A stretch of 64,000 nucleotides of DNA. Origin: Toxorhynchites rutilus septentrionalis (lineage: Eukaryota > Arthropoda > Insecta > Diptera > Culicidae). Of this stretch, positions 21,347 through 32,700 are shown one piece after another. Position numbers and translations under genes: made by a program. Numbering within the stretch: the first letter of the stretch is position 1; each line of letters begins with the position of its first letter. The DNA is taken from positions 116,992,035 through 117,056,034 of the forward strand of contig NC_073746.1 of NCBI RefSeq assembly GCF_029784135.1, written 5' to 3'. The notes below the pieces were generated by a model. It was not told where the DNA came from. It searched no databases and saw only the letters and a list, made by a program, of their open reading frames with translations.

Positions 21347-22625
21347 AATCTGCCAGTTCCTCTGGGAATTTAAAAATACATTCATGTGAAAGAGTTCATT
21401 TGAATTTTTTCTATCCATGTAACACTGTGACCAAATATGTTTCAATCAAGTGTTATTAACAGGTGGTTATCGAATAAGTATTAACCACTGGTGGGCTTCC
21501 ATTATCGAGGAAAATGTGGAAATATCTAATCGTTACTGAAAATAATCTGCCAGTTCCTCTGGGAATTTAAAAATACGTTCATGTGAAAGAGTTTATTTGA
21601 ATGTTTTCTATCCATGTAACACTGTGACCAAATATGTTTCAATCAAGTGTTATTAACAGATGGTTATCGAATTAGTATTAACTACTGGTGGGCTTCCAGT
21701 ATCGAGAAAATGTGGAAATATCTAATCGTTACTGAAAATAATCTGCCAGTTCCTCTGGGAATTTAAAAATACATTCATGTGAAAGAGTTCATTTGAATTT
21801 TTTCTATCCATGTAACACTGTGACCAAATATGTTTCAATCAAGTGTTATTAACAGATGGTTATCGAATTAGTATTAACCACTGGTGGGCTTCCAGTATCG
21901 AGAAAATGTGGAAATATCTAATCGTTACTGAAAATAATCTGCCAGTTCCTCTGGGAATTTAAAAAATACATTCATGTGAAAGAGTTTATTTGAATGTTTT
22001 CTATCCATGTAACACTGTGACCAAATATGTTCCAATCAAGTGTTATTAACAGGTGGTTATCGAATTAGTATTAACTACTGGTGGGCTTCCAGTATCGAGA
22101 AAATGTGGAAATATCTAATCGTTTCTGAAAATAATCTGCCAGTTCCTCTGGGAATTTAAAAATACATTCATGTGAAAGAGTTTATTTGAATGTTTTCTAT
22201 CCATGTAACACTGTGACCAAATATGTTTCAGTCAAGTGCTGTTAACAGATGGTTATCGAATTAGCATTAACCACTGGTGGGCTTCCAGTATCGAGGAAAA
22301 TGTGGAAATATCTAATCGTTACTGAAAATAATCTGCCAGTTCCTCTGGGAATTTAAAAATACATTCATGTGAAAGAGTTTATTTGAATGTTTTCTATCAA
22401 CGTAACATTGAGAACCAAATATGTTTCAATCAAGTACTATTAACAGGTGGTTATCGAGTTAGTATTAACCACTGGTGGGCTTCCAGTATCGAGGAAAATG
22501 TGGAAATATCTAATCGTTGCTGGAAAACTAATCTGCCAGTTTCCCTTGGAATTGAAAATTACATTCAAGCGAAAGAGTTTATTTTAATGTTTTCTATCCA
22601 TAAAATATCCATATAATACATTTGG
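21347..22625 (+). repeat. 196-bp tandem repeat array, about 6.5 units
   Basis: Units begin AATCTGCCAGTTCCTCTGGG at 21347, 21544, 21740, 21936, 22133 and 22330, with a diverged partial unit from 22530. Spacing is 196-200 bp. The middle units are the most alike. It lies wholly within Helitron-like element i. Confidence 0.92.
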
Positions 22626-22835
22626 GTTTGTGATTTGTCAATCAAGTACAGTTAGCAGGAAAGCTTCTGAAGATTATTCTTCAGAACAAGGTTTTTCGTA
22701 TCCTATATTGGATGCATAGAACCTTGTGTCTCCAACGTAACGCTCTCATTTTCGAAGTCCCCCAAATATTCATTTATTCATTCATTCAGAATGGATTTAG
22801 ATTCAACTTCAAACAAATGATCTCTAAATCAACGA

Positions 22836-22876
22836 TAGTCCTACGTCACCCTTGCGGTTATACCATAGATATAACC
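22836..22876 (+). other. Right-end signal of element i: inverse motif plus hairpin
   Basis: TAGTCCTACGTC at 22836-22847, then a hairpin with arms GGTTATACC (22856-22864) and GATATAACC (22868-22876) and a 3-base loop. It has one mismatched pair. Confidence 0.75.
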
Positions 22877-23961
22877 CACTTCCTGTTTTTTTTCGTCTTC
22901 GTTCTCCCAGCTGGTATGTGGAGATGCTTTCGCCAGCTACCATAGTGTCGTTGATTCTCATGAAGCTTTTTGAGAATTCACGCTGCAGCGTCAGCATTTG
23001 AGCTTTTATATGATTTATCGTGTTTATCATGGCAGGATTTCGAAAATATTCGTCATATGCGAGACGAAGCTGCACGTATAATCGTTGATGTTTTGTCTGA
23101 AATTCGTTGTAGACTTCTCGGGACTTCCAACGAAAGAACGCTTTGATTTTTGGCTTCGCGCAAGCTAGCCACCATGTTATCCAGCTGGGAAAGTTTCTTC
23201 TTTGCCGAGTCCAGAACTGCCACCGAATCTGAAGCTCGTTGATGTTCTCATTTGAAAGAAGATGAGGGCGGAGGCACCAAAAACCCCGGCCATGTGCATT
23301 GCTGAGTTCGGGGAGGCATATTCGCGCTGTAAGAGCTTTGTGATCTGTGAAAGAGCATACATGAGTGGCGGCGCTCCTCAGTTGCTCACAGAGTCCATTA
23401 CTGACGTACATGCGATCGAGCCTGGATACGTGGGCGCAGGGGTTGTGGGATAGAGCCTAACCCAGATATCGTGCAGCTGTAGTTGCCGCACCGTCGCTTG
23501 TAGAGCGGGACTCGTGTTTAAGTGTGTGGCGTCGTTTGGTCGGAGTACGCAATTGAAATCTCCGGCGAGAATCACGTGCTCGGTGTTGTGTCGGAGATAG
23601 TATGCGATCGTACCGTTGAAGAAACGCTCTCTCTCAGCCCGCATGGCTGTTCCCGATGGTGCGTATATATTGCAAAGTGTCGTGTTTTGCACTCTCAGTG
23701 CGATGAGGCGTCCATCCAGGCTCTTTTCGACATGCGAAAATTGGATGTGTTCTTTTACAGCTATTGCTGTCCCCCTTCTGGCGTGGTCCACATTACACAC
23801 AATTTTATATCCTGGGAGAGTTAGGTGCTCGTTCTCCACCTCTTGAAGAAAGACGATGTCAAGTTCCATCGTGCGAACAAAAGTTCGGAGAGCGTCAAGT
23901 TTGGTCTGATTTGTTATCGTGTTTATATTAAGCGTCGCGATGTTATAGCTGACGAAACGAC

Positions 23962-25158
23962 TCATTTTTGTGTCGGTTCACCCCGCTCGTCGTCGCTCTC
24001 TTCTCGCCGTTTCTTACCCGGCGGTCGTGTTCGAAGTGTTCGATTACTGGCTGAGGTGGATAACGAATCAGTTTCGTGGCCATCGGATTTGCCACTAGCA
24101 GTTTTGCGTACCACTCCGCCACTAGCAGGGGGTCTTTGAACCTGTATAACGTTCAGTGATCCACAATCCGATGGCTGAGTCGCACTTAGTAATGCGGGAA
24201 AAGCGGATATATTTGCGGTGAAGCTGGCGCTTCGGCTGGTAGTTGAAGTCGACGAAGTATCTGTTTCGTTACCGTCGTGTTTCTCGTTGCTAGATTTTTG
24301 AAATAATGCGCTGCTAGTATGGGGTCGTTGAGTTTGTGCCTCGTTCCATGACCCACTTTCCGAACGCTGAATTCTGCTAGGTGAGGCGTGTCGTGCCGAT
24401 TGGTCTGATTCCACATCTACGGAGCTCGAAGGGGGTTTCAGTAGCTGTTGTTTTTGTCTCGGTGGTGGCATCGAGTTTGCAGACTCTGACAGTCTTTGGT
24501 TTAGTGTCGGCAGCTTTGATTTTTTTGTTGCTCGCGTTGCTGGGGCAGGCTGTTTCGCAGCATCAGCATAAGATTTCTGCACTTGCAGCTTTTTGTTCTG
24601 GGCGCACGTAACTCCATTATGTATGAAGTCGCGACAGTGACGGCAGGTTTGTTGTTGTCCGAAGTACGACAGGAGAGTGCGCTCGCCATCTATCGTTACC
24701 CACGACTCAATGTTCCGCTTCACTACCATCTTCGCAACACGGATACCAGTGGCTATGCCCGGGAAGTATAAATCAGAGCCGCATATTTGCTCTTGTACGG
24801 ATATGACCTCCCCGAAGTTGCTCAGGAATTCAGCAATTTTTTGGATGGTGACTCTCTCGGGCAGATCGAATATTTTTACCTCGACCGCTCCATCCTCCAT
24901 CGTAATGCGTAGACGGTACTTCTTCCCATCTGTATTTACTTCGTGTTTGTTATCGTTTTCATCGCAAATTTTCTTCGCTAGCTCTGGACTGACGACCTTT
25001 ACGAATGCGCATCCTTGTGTTCTACTGCACTGTATACGTGTGACTTCTCCTTGCTTCAACCCGAGTACTGTACCACAGAATTCGTGAATTCTTGGATAGT
25101 CTGGTTTCTTTGGTAGGTTCGCATATTCAATGCGAAACGTGTTCTCGCGGCGGTTCAT
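23962..25158 (-). CDS. LINE-B ORF1 protein, copy 2 (398 aa)
   Basis: Same protein as 5438-6634, with no change seen in translation. The start ATG at 25158 and the ATGA overlap with ORF2 are conserved. Confidence 0.82.
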   Translation of the reverse strand: MNRRENTFRIEYANLPKKPDYPRIHEFCGTVLGLKQGEVTRIQCSRTQGCAFVKVVSPELAKKICDENDNKHEVNTDGKKYRLRITMEDGAVEVKIFDLPERVTIQKIAEFLSNFGEVISVQEQICGSDLYFPGIATGIRVAKMVVKRNIESWVTIDGERTLLSYFGQQQTCRHCRDFIHNGVTCAQNKKLQVQKSYADAAKQPAPATRATKKSKLPTLNQRLSESANSMPPPRQKQQLLKPPSSSVDVESDQSARHASPSRIQRSESGSWNEAQTQRPHTSSALFQKSSNEKHDGNETDTSSTSTTSRSASFTANISAFPALLSATQPSDCGSLNVIQVQRPPASGGVVRKTASGKSDGHETDSLSTSASNRTLRTRPPGKKRREESDDERGEPTQK

Positions 25159-25311
25159 CACAGAGTCGCCTCACGCGATGACACACAACGGCTCACCGTT
25201 GCAATGTGAGAAAAACTTGTATTTACTTCGAATATAGTTTTAGATCGACCTTCGTGTAAGCGATATCAAAGCGCGTCTGCTCAGCACGAAAGTTGAGCGC
25301 TAACGCTCAGC

Positions 25312-25564
25312 GTAATTGATTTTTGGAGACTTGACCTACATCGAGGAACTGTGCTACACACCGTCTACAGCTCCAATCATGGTATTGGATATCATCGGTG
25401 ACATTAACGCATTCATAGTGATACCACTTATCGCATTCGTCACATTGGACCATTCTGCTATGGTCCAACTCTCCACATTCTCCACAACTTGCTCCATTCG
25501 CCCCCCGAGAACTTTTCCTGTCTTTATCTGGCTTGTTCGTCGCGCCGGTGTTTCTGGATAACAT
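25312..25564 (-). pseudogene. BEL-A gag N-terminus with PHD finger, copy 2
   Basis: Identical in translation to 6788-7040. It is severed from the rest of its Gag frame (37,796 onward belongs to the unit on its right; its own continuation is at 12,641) by LINE-B and LINE-A. Confidence 0.78.
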
Positions 25565-25597
25565 CTTCAACCAGATAATTAAACGGAAATTTTAATT

Positions 25598-26133
25598 TGT
25601 TGCGAATTAATCGAAACAATTTCCGTAAATTTAACAGAATTTATTATGACGTTAAATTTTCCCTGTAATTGTTTGTACATATAGGTTTAGCCTAATTTGT
25701 TTAGCAATTGCATTTATATTTACTCACGTTTAGTGCGTAATTTACTCGTTTAAGTTATCTGATTTTTGGTACTCGATTCAATCTATTTCTGAATATCTAT
25801 AGTAGCTTCAATTAAAGTACATTAGGTATAAGGTTAACTAAATGAAATGTATTGGTTAAGAAATTCACCTGGTTGTAAAAATAAGATTCACTGAATTCGA
25901 TTCAGTTTCGAAGCTAATTGGACTCGTTATTACTTTTGATCCAATTCTCTATGTAATTCCAATATTAATACAACAATAATATAAAAATTTCAGGTGAATT
26001 TCAAGAATTCGCCCTATCCAAACCTTCTCTATTGTTTTCTAAATTTGAGATGTATTATCTGTCAAACGATTATAATCCGTTGTTGATCTCGGGTGTTGTT
26101 GATGGAGGAGCTTGGTTGCCAAAGGGCGTAACA
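25598..26133 (-). repeat. BEL-A LTR b (shared by two tandem units)
   Basis: Same length and sequence as LTR a as far as I can compare by eye. TGTTACGCCC starts at 26133 on the minus strand next to a ten-G polypurine tract. The inner boundary carries the same uncertainty (25598 or 25664). Confidence 0.85.
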
Positions 26134-26145
26134 CTCCCCCCCCCC
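26134..26145 (-). other. BEL-A polypurine tract, unit 2
   Basis: Ten G and then AG on the minus strand, one G longer than in unit 1. This one-base change alters the reading frame of the last pol residues. Confidence 0.75.
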
Positions 26146-28795
26146 AGTTCGCTCCGACATCTAAAACCGCAATCTTCACTGCCGGTCTTTCGTATATTCC
26201 TTGGCTCGTCTGAACAGTGACACTTCGAACCTGACCATCTTTGTTCTTTGCAGCAATGACTCGTCCTTTTGGCCACACGTTACGCGGGAGATCTTGATCT
26301 GCGATCACAACGATGTCTCCCACTCGAATAGGCTTCGTGGGCTGATGCCACTTCGTTCGACGACAGATTGTTGGCAGATATACGCGAACCCATCGCTGCC
26401 AGAAATGATTCGCATACACCTGTGAAGTCTTCCAATTGTTCCGTAATGTAGCAGATGTATCGTCATAGCAGACTAATGGTTTACACCTACTTGATGAACC
26501 GATAAGGAAATGATTCGGTGTTAACGCGGGGGCATTCTCATCATCAACCGGGATGTATGTTAATGGCCTTGAATTTATGATGTTCTCAATTTCAGTGAAT
26601 GTATTTCTCAGAACTTCATCTGTTGGGTGGCGAGGAAAATTCATTCTATTCAGGATTTTCTTGACCGACTGCACCAGCCGTTCCCAAGAACCTCCCATAT
26701 GAGGGGAACTCGGCGGGTTGAAGGACCATTTTAAATTACTAGATACTGTTTTTTCCAATAGCTCGTCGTGGTTAATCTTTCGAAAAGCTTCCTGAAACTC
26801 GCGATTGGCGCCCACGAAATTAGTTACTCGGTCGCTAAATAATTACAAGGGTGTCCCACGTCTTGCCATAAAGTTGCTTATGGACATGATGCATGAGTCA
26901 GTGTTGAGCGTATGTGCAATCTCAATATGAATAGCACGAACGGTCATGCATGTGAAAAGTACACCTCATCGTTTTTCAACGCGGCGACCAACTACAACGT
27001 TCATAGGACCAAAATAGTCCACTCCTGTATATGAAAAGGGCTAATCTGCAAGGCGGTAAATTAGCCATCGTTGGGGATTCAGGATGCGCACTCACATTCT
27101 TGCAAACCTGACTGTCGCCCCTTATCCTTTGACATAATCTACGTAATCTGGAAATCCTATACTTTTGAAGCAGCTCATTTACGACAATCTCATGGTTGAG
27201 GAGATGATATCGATCATGATATGAACGCACTAAGAGTGCCGTAATGGGGTGGTCTCTCGGAAGTATAATTGTATTGGAACCATACGGTCCATCGTAAGCG
27301 CATAGTTGTCCTCTGCCTCGCATTCGCAATAAATCATGCTCATCAATGTACAACGACAGACCTTTAAGCGAACTACTCTTCGGAAATTTGTATGTTCCCA
27401 GCTTTGATTCGGTTGCTTTGGTAACAATTGCTATCTCCTCACCGTAATTAGCTACTTGCTCCTGCTTATAGATACACCATTCTGCGTCTCGAAGTTCTTC
27501 ACTAGCAAGAACTCCCGCTGATGGAGAGCATCCTCTTAATTTTGCTTGAATGTTACGTAAAAATCGTAGAACATATGCGATCACACGTAAAAGACGATTC
27601 CAACTGGAGAAATTTTCGAAATTAACAATGGTTTCTTTGGAAAAGTGTAGGCTCACTACATGCTTTAACTCTTCCGATGACATCCCACAACTTTGTCGTA
27701 TGGCTGGCCATTCACTCCGTGATTTCCAGAGAAATGAAGGTCCACAGAACCATCGATTGGAGGGAGACAAATCCGGCTTTCTTGACCACTTTGTTCCTTC
27801 GTCGGCTACATTTTGTCTCGTTGGAATTGCCATTCAGACAACTCCGTGTTTTCAAGTATTTCTCCCGCTCGAAAGGCAACAAACTGACTGTAACACCGAT
27901 GGTCAGAATCCAGCCAACAAATGACATCTTTCGAATCTGTCCAGAAAAAAACGCTCTTGAATAGTTATTCGGTGCTGGTCAACGATCGATTTTGCCAATC
28001 TCGCTCCTATTACAGCCGCTTGCAATTCGAGACAGGGAATCGATACGAACCTCAATGCTGCCACCCGTGTTTTTGCTGTCACGAAGGCACATTCTATGGT
28101 TCCCTGCTCCCCGTATCGAAAGTAGGCAACTGCCGCAAATCCATTCTCACTCGCGTCCACAAATATATGCAGCTGAACAGTATTAGATTCCTTCGACGAC
28201 GAGGTTTGATTCCGGTAGCACCTAGGAATGGTGACCTCTTCTACCTGAAGCAAAACGGCGATCCACGTACGCCACTTTGCGAATTGCTCAGCACCTATCG
28301 GATCGTCCCAGTTCGCTCCGCTGCGCCATATCTCTTGCAAAAGGACCTTTAGGTACATAAGTACGTTTGCCAGGATCCCCAAAGGGTCGAAGATTGTCAG
28401 CAGAACTCGCAATACTTCGCGCTTCGTTCCTTGCTCAACCGAGAAGGCAATCTGAAGGTGAAGGTATCTGATGATGTATTCCACCACAACCCGAGAATCT
28501 TTTCAGGGGCCAATTGAGATACTATATTAAGATCTTTTTCTGACATCGATGGACTCTCCATCGCTGTAAGTACAGTTTTTGAATTTGATAGCCATCCTCG
28601 TATCTCAAACCCCGCCTGAGCATGTATATAACGAACATCCGTAGCTAATTTTACGGCTTCATCCTCACTTTCGACGCTAGAAAGCATATCGTCCACATAA
28701 TGGTCGTTTATTATGGCATCTACAGCTTCAGGCATTTCTTGAGAAAATTGTTCGGCGTTGTGATTTTTTACATATTGGGCACAACTTGGTGAACA

Positions 28796-28800
28796 TGTAT
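28796..28800. repeat. BEL-B target-site duplication, left
   Basis: TGTAT, repeated at 35426-35430. The uninterrupted unit 1 has a single TGTAT at 10271-10275 in the same context. Confidence 0.92.
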
Positions 28801-29092
28801 TGTTAGGTAGCTTGATGAAATGTGTGCGAGCATCCCTCGTGTAGCATAGTTCTCTAGAAAAAAATTATTAGTTATAGTTAGTTAGGCATAGTAGGCTTTG
28901 GTTTTTCGAAATTGTATTTCGTTCTCTTCTAATAAAATCGCCAGATCGGTCGGTCACGTTTTCCCTCACTGCGTAGAAATAAATGGATTTTTCTAATATC
29001 GTAAGTGGTTTTTAGTTTGTGCGAAAAAGTCGGTTGTGAGAATATACCACGTTTGTTAAGGTATCCAAGGTCCGTAGGAACGGGTCCGAACA
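28801..29092 (+). repeat. BEL-B 5' LTR
   Basis: Starts TGTTAGGTAG, ends CCGAACA, and contains a polyadenylation signal AATAAA at 28931-28936. It matches the 3' LTR except for an A-run of seven versus eight. Confidence 0.96.
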
Positions 29093-29093
29093 T

Positions 29094-29109
29094 TGGTGCC
29101 GTTGACCAG
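29094..29109 (+). other. BEL-B primer-binding site
   Basis: TGGTGCCGTTGACCAG begins one base after the LTR, starting with TGG, the complement of a tRNA 3' CCA. I cannot name the tRNA. Confidence 0.75.
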
Positions 29110-29741
29110 AATTAGTTTAGTACCGTGAAACGTATTGCCTTGGATACCATTTTCTAAAACATTTTCATCGCGCCTTGATTGCTGCGATTGAAAAAGTGGA
29201 ACTTTCTGGAAGGAAAATTTTTTTCGCTGCTTGTTGGATGATCACAGAACGTTTTTTCGTGGACCGGCTGATTATCAATTGGGCGTCAGATTCAATCGAG
29301 AAGCTGAAACTTGGCTGTAGAACCTAAACAGTGGTTTTACAAACACACGATAGTTACCGGGGGCGCGTATATACATACGTTTTGCATTTCAAGGAATTTT
29401 CAGCCAGTCTCAAGCGGTGAGTACTGAGCTAAAATAATCATTCGTCGAAAGATAATCTGGAACCATTTCCCTATTTTCCGTTTTTTCCATTTTCTACGTG
29501 GAGAAAATTGGCGGCCTGCCGTTTTGCAACTTAACCGTTGCTAAAAACGTGGTATCGTGCTGAAAACGTGTACGCTTAGAGGATTGACGATTTGTTGCTG
29601 TCAGCAGTTTTTTGAATAAATACAAGGCCTACTTAGTTTTGGCTCACAGGTGAGCCTTTTTCCAATTTTTCCACTAGTTGGTGTTGTGGTGCTGTGCGTT
29701 GTACTTTTCCAGAACTCTCTCATATCGACGACTGTTACGAG
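29110..29741 (+). other. BEL-B 5' leader
   Basis: About 630 bp between primer site and Gag ATG, with no coding content seen. It probably holds packaging signals, as expected for the family. Confidence 0.5.
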
Positions 29742-32700
29742 ATGACGAAGAAGCTGAAGCCGAAGCTGCATGCACGGGATAACATCATTGACTTCCTCGT
29801 ACGCACGGACCATTTCCTGAAGCAATATGATCCGGCCAATCACGCTCTCCAGGTTGAGGCACGACTCGACAAGCTTGATGAAAAGTGGGACGAATTCGGA
29901 GAAGTTCAGACGCAGATAGAGGAGATGGAAGAGCTAGAGGAGGAAAGAACGGACCAGCACAAGAGAACCCGAGCCGAGTTCGAGGAGTTGTACTTCCAGG
30001 TAAGGGCAGGGTTGAAATCAAAGTTGCCAACCATTCCAATTTCTCCCTCTACCTCTAACGATACCCCTCCACGTATGGGAACATGTGCCAGTATTCAATT
30101 GCCAAAAATTAACTTGCCAGAATTTAACGGGGAATTTGACAAGTGGTTGCCATTTTTTGACACTTTTAAATCGCTGATCCATGGCAATCCGGATCTAAGC
30201 GCGATACAACGTTTCCACTACTTACGAGCGTCTTTGAAGGGTGAGGCGCTGAAGGTGGTAGACGCATTCCCAATGAGCGAAGCGAGCTACGGTGCTGCTT
30301 GGTCTGCTTTGACTAAGCGATTTTCAAATGTGTACTTGCAGAAGAAGCGACACGTAAATGCTCTGCTACAGTACCCGAAATTAAAGAAGATAACAGCAAG
30401 TGGCATCCATGATGTCATCGACTGCTTTGACCGACATCTGAAAATTTTAGATCAATTGGGAGAAGTGACTGCGGGTTGGGGGGCGATGCTGACGCAGCTG
30501 GTGATATCGAAGCTGGATGACGTTTCGCAGAAAGATTGGGAAGAATTTGCTCTGATGAAGGAAGAGCCAGCGTACCTGCACGTGATGGAGTTTTTAGAAG
30601 GACAAACCCGAATTCTAGATGCGATAGCTGTCGACCAGTGTTTCGAAAGCAAACAAGTTTCACTCTCTTCTCCTACCCCACCAGCAAAGAAACCGTTTTC
30701 GAAGTTGTCGGTCCATTCAGTGTCGGAAAATTCATTGCCGAAGTGTGTCTCTTGTAGCGGTTCCCATTACATCAGTAACTGTCCTGATTTCTTGAAAATG
30801 ACACTGGATAAACGGTTCCAGGTCGTGAATTCGAAAAAACTATGCAGCAACTGTCTGCGTCGTGATCACTACAGTCGAGATTGTAGTTCTAATTTCCGTT
30901 GTCGAACGTGCAGTAAGAAGCATCACACTTTGCTTCATCCTGGATTATCAACATCTGGTTCTGGATCTGCGGCTGATACTCAGTTTCCCAAGAAAACGCA
31001 AACGGCTGGTTCTGGTGCTCTTATGAATACGGCAGTCAAAACGGAAACAACTCAACAGTCTCTTCAGAGTTCGGTAGCGACAATCTATGCAGCTAATGTC
31101 GCAGCGGAATCACGGGAAGTACACGTCTTTTTGTCAACAGTTCTCGTATTTGTGAAGGATTGTAACGGACGGTTGCATACTGCGAGAGCGCTCTTAGACA
31201 GCGGATCTCAAACGAATTTGATATCCGAAAGACTCTGTCAGATGTTAAAATTACACAGAAAAGCCAAAAATATACCAATCTCTGGTATCGGCAGCGCGCG
31301 GATACAGATAAACGGTTCTGTGTCCACCACGATCGGTTCACGTATCACAAATTATTCAGTGCCGATGGATTTTTTGGTGATCAAAAAGGTTACGGAAGAC
31401 CAGCCCTCGACAACAATTCCGATCGGCAATTGGAATTTTCCATCAGATATGACTTTGGCAGATCCAGGTTTCCATAAGCGAGCGCCGATTGATATTCTGT
31501 TGGGTTTGGAGTATTTTTACGAGTTCTTGTTACTGAATGGTGGCCGGATACAAATCCAGCGGATAGATGAAGGACTTCCACTCTTTGTCAATACCGTTTT
31601 CGGGTGGATTGCAGCTGGTAAGGCGAATTTGGGTAGCCTCAATCCTGTCCCATGCTGTCACGCAAGCGTCAAAACAACTACCCTGGAGGAAAAGATTGAG
31701 AGATTTTGGGCGATTGAAGAACTACAAGATGTAACGAAGCTAACCCAGGAAGAGCAAGACTGTGAAGAGCACTTTCGAACTACTTTTTCACGTGATTCAA
31801 CGGGAAGATACGTGGTACGTCTGCCGAAGCGAATGGGTTTCGAGCAGATGATAGGCGAATCGAAGGACATGGCGGTGCGTAGACTTGTACAGCTCGAACG
31901 GCGACTGAACAAGGATTCGGAACTACGTAGACGTTACAACGAAGCGATTCAATCATACTTAGATCAAAACCACATGACGATCGTTCCGGAGGAAGAGCTT
32001 AAACGCGATAAACGGATTGCTTTCTACCTTCCTCACCATCCCGTCTTCAAGGAGTTGAGTTCGACCACGAAGATTCGGCCAGTATTCGATGGTTCAGCCA
32101 AGACGTCATTCAATTACTCTCTTAACGATGCTCTAATGACAGGTCCAGTCATCCAGGATCCTCTGTTTGATTTGCTGCTTCGTTTCCGTATGCATTCTGT
32201 GGCTCTCGTTGCTGACATCGAGAAAATGTATCTGCAGGTGAAGGTCCATCATGACGACACTTCTTTGCTCCGGATTTTGTGGAGATTCTCGCTATCAGAA
32301 CCTATTGCAACATATGAAATGTCTAGAGTGACTTTTGGTTTAGCTCCATCATCGTTCCTCGCAACGCGATGTTTGCAGCAGTTAGCACACGACGAAGGTG
32401 ATCAATATCCACGAGCGAAAGCGGCGCTCGTACATGATTTCTACGTGGACGATTTTATCGGAGGTGCGAATTCCGAAGAACAAGCTATTTTACTACGGCG
32501 AGAATTAGAGCAGCTGTTGCCTAAAGGTGGTTTCAGACTGCGAAAATGGGTATCAAGTTCGGAAGCTGTGTTGGCAGGTTTATCTGCTGAAGATTTGGGA
32601 ACGACATCCACATTGAGTTTCGACCAGGAGCGTGTAAAAACGCTAGGAATCAACTGGCAACCAGGGCCAGATTCATTGAGCATAGACGTCTCGGGTCTTG

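Larger units (their letters stand above)
20913..22885 (+). mobile_element. Helitron-like element i (1.97 kb) with tandem-repeat core
   Basis: Exact limits come from the uninterrupted LINE-B copies. The empty site is an 8-T run (4362-4369); the filled site has TTTT on the left (20909-20912) and eight T on the right (22886-22893). The left tip is GACGTAGGACTACGTC. The first 434 bp match the head of element ii (55959-56392) with few changes. A 196-bp tandem array follows. The right end has TAGTCCTACGTC (22836-22847), the inverse of the left motif, then a hairpin at 22856-22876 nine bases from the tip. There is no coding capacity. It fits a Helentron-associated element; a TIR transposon with a 4-bp TTTT duplication is the alternative. 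Confidence 0.8.
20160..23965 (-). pseudogene. LINE-B ORF2 5' part, copy 2, frameshifted and disrupted
   Basis: Same endonuclease (23965-23378) and RT segments as copy 1, including the shared frameshift at the end of the endonuclease. Here the linker between endonuclease and RT is also split by the Helitron-like insertion: the upstream part reads 23411 to about 22894 and the downstream part about 20908 to 20160. Confidence 0.85.
20150..25311 (-). mobile_element. LINE-B copy 2, 5' portion, interrupted by a Helitron-like element
   Basis: Equivalent to 3603-6787. It starts at 25311 next to GTAATT (25312-25317), is cut by LINE-A at 20150, and carries an extra 1,977 bp at 20913-22885 that is absent from copies 1 and 3. 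Confidence 0.88.
26039..28800 (-). pseudogene. BEL-A pol, unit 2, 3' part (RT palm to integrase)
   Basis: Same broken pol as in unit 1: RT palm YVDDMLSS (28735-28397 and upstream), RNase H (28487-27903), integrase N-terminal region (27833-26976) and integrase core to C-terminus (26815-26039). It differs from unit 1 at one visible residue (IWRSGANW versus IWRSRANW). It is separated from its 5' part by BEL-B. Confidence 0.87.

Noticed and set aside
21347..22625. CRISPR-like array
   Set aside because: The whole 196-bp unit repeats without unique spacers, and this is eukaryotic DNA. The same applies to the arrays at 59341-59765 and 61300-62000.
20913..22885. Plain TIR transposon classification for element i
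   Set aside because: Only the left motif is terminal; the inverse copy is about 38 bases inside the right tip, the last bases differ between members, and a hairpin sits at the 3' end. The 4-bp TTTT duplication keeps this alternative open, so it is downgraded and not excluded.
29694..29741. Longer start for BEL-B Gag-Pol
   Set aside because: The 16 codons before 29742 contain no ATG and begin at GTG; the first ATG gives a start typical of the family.
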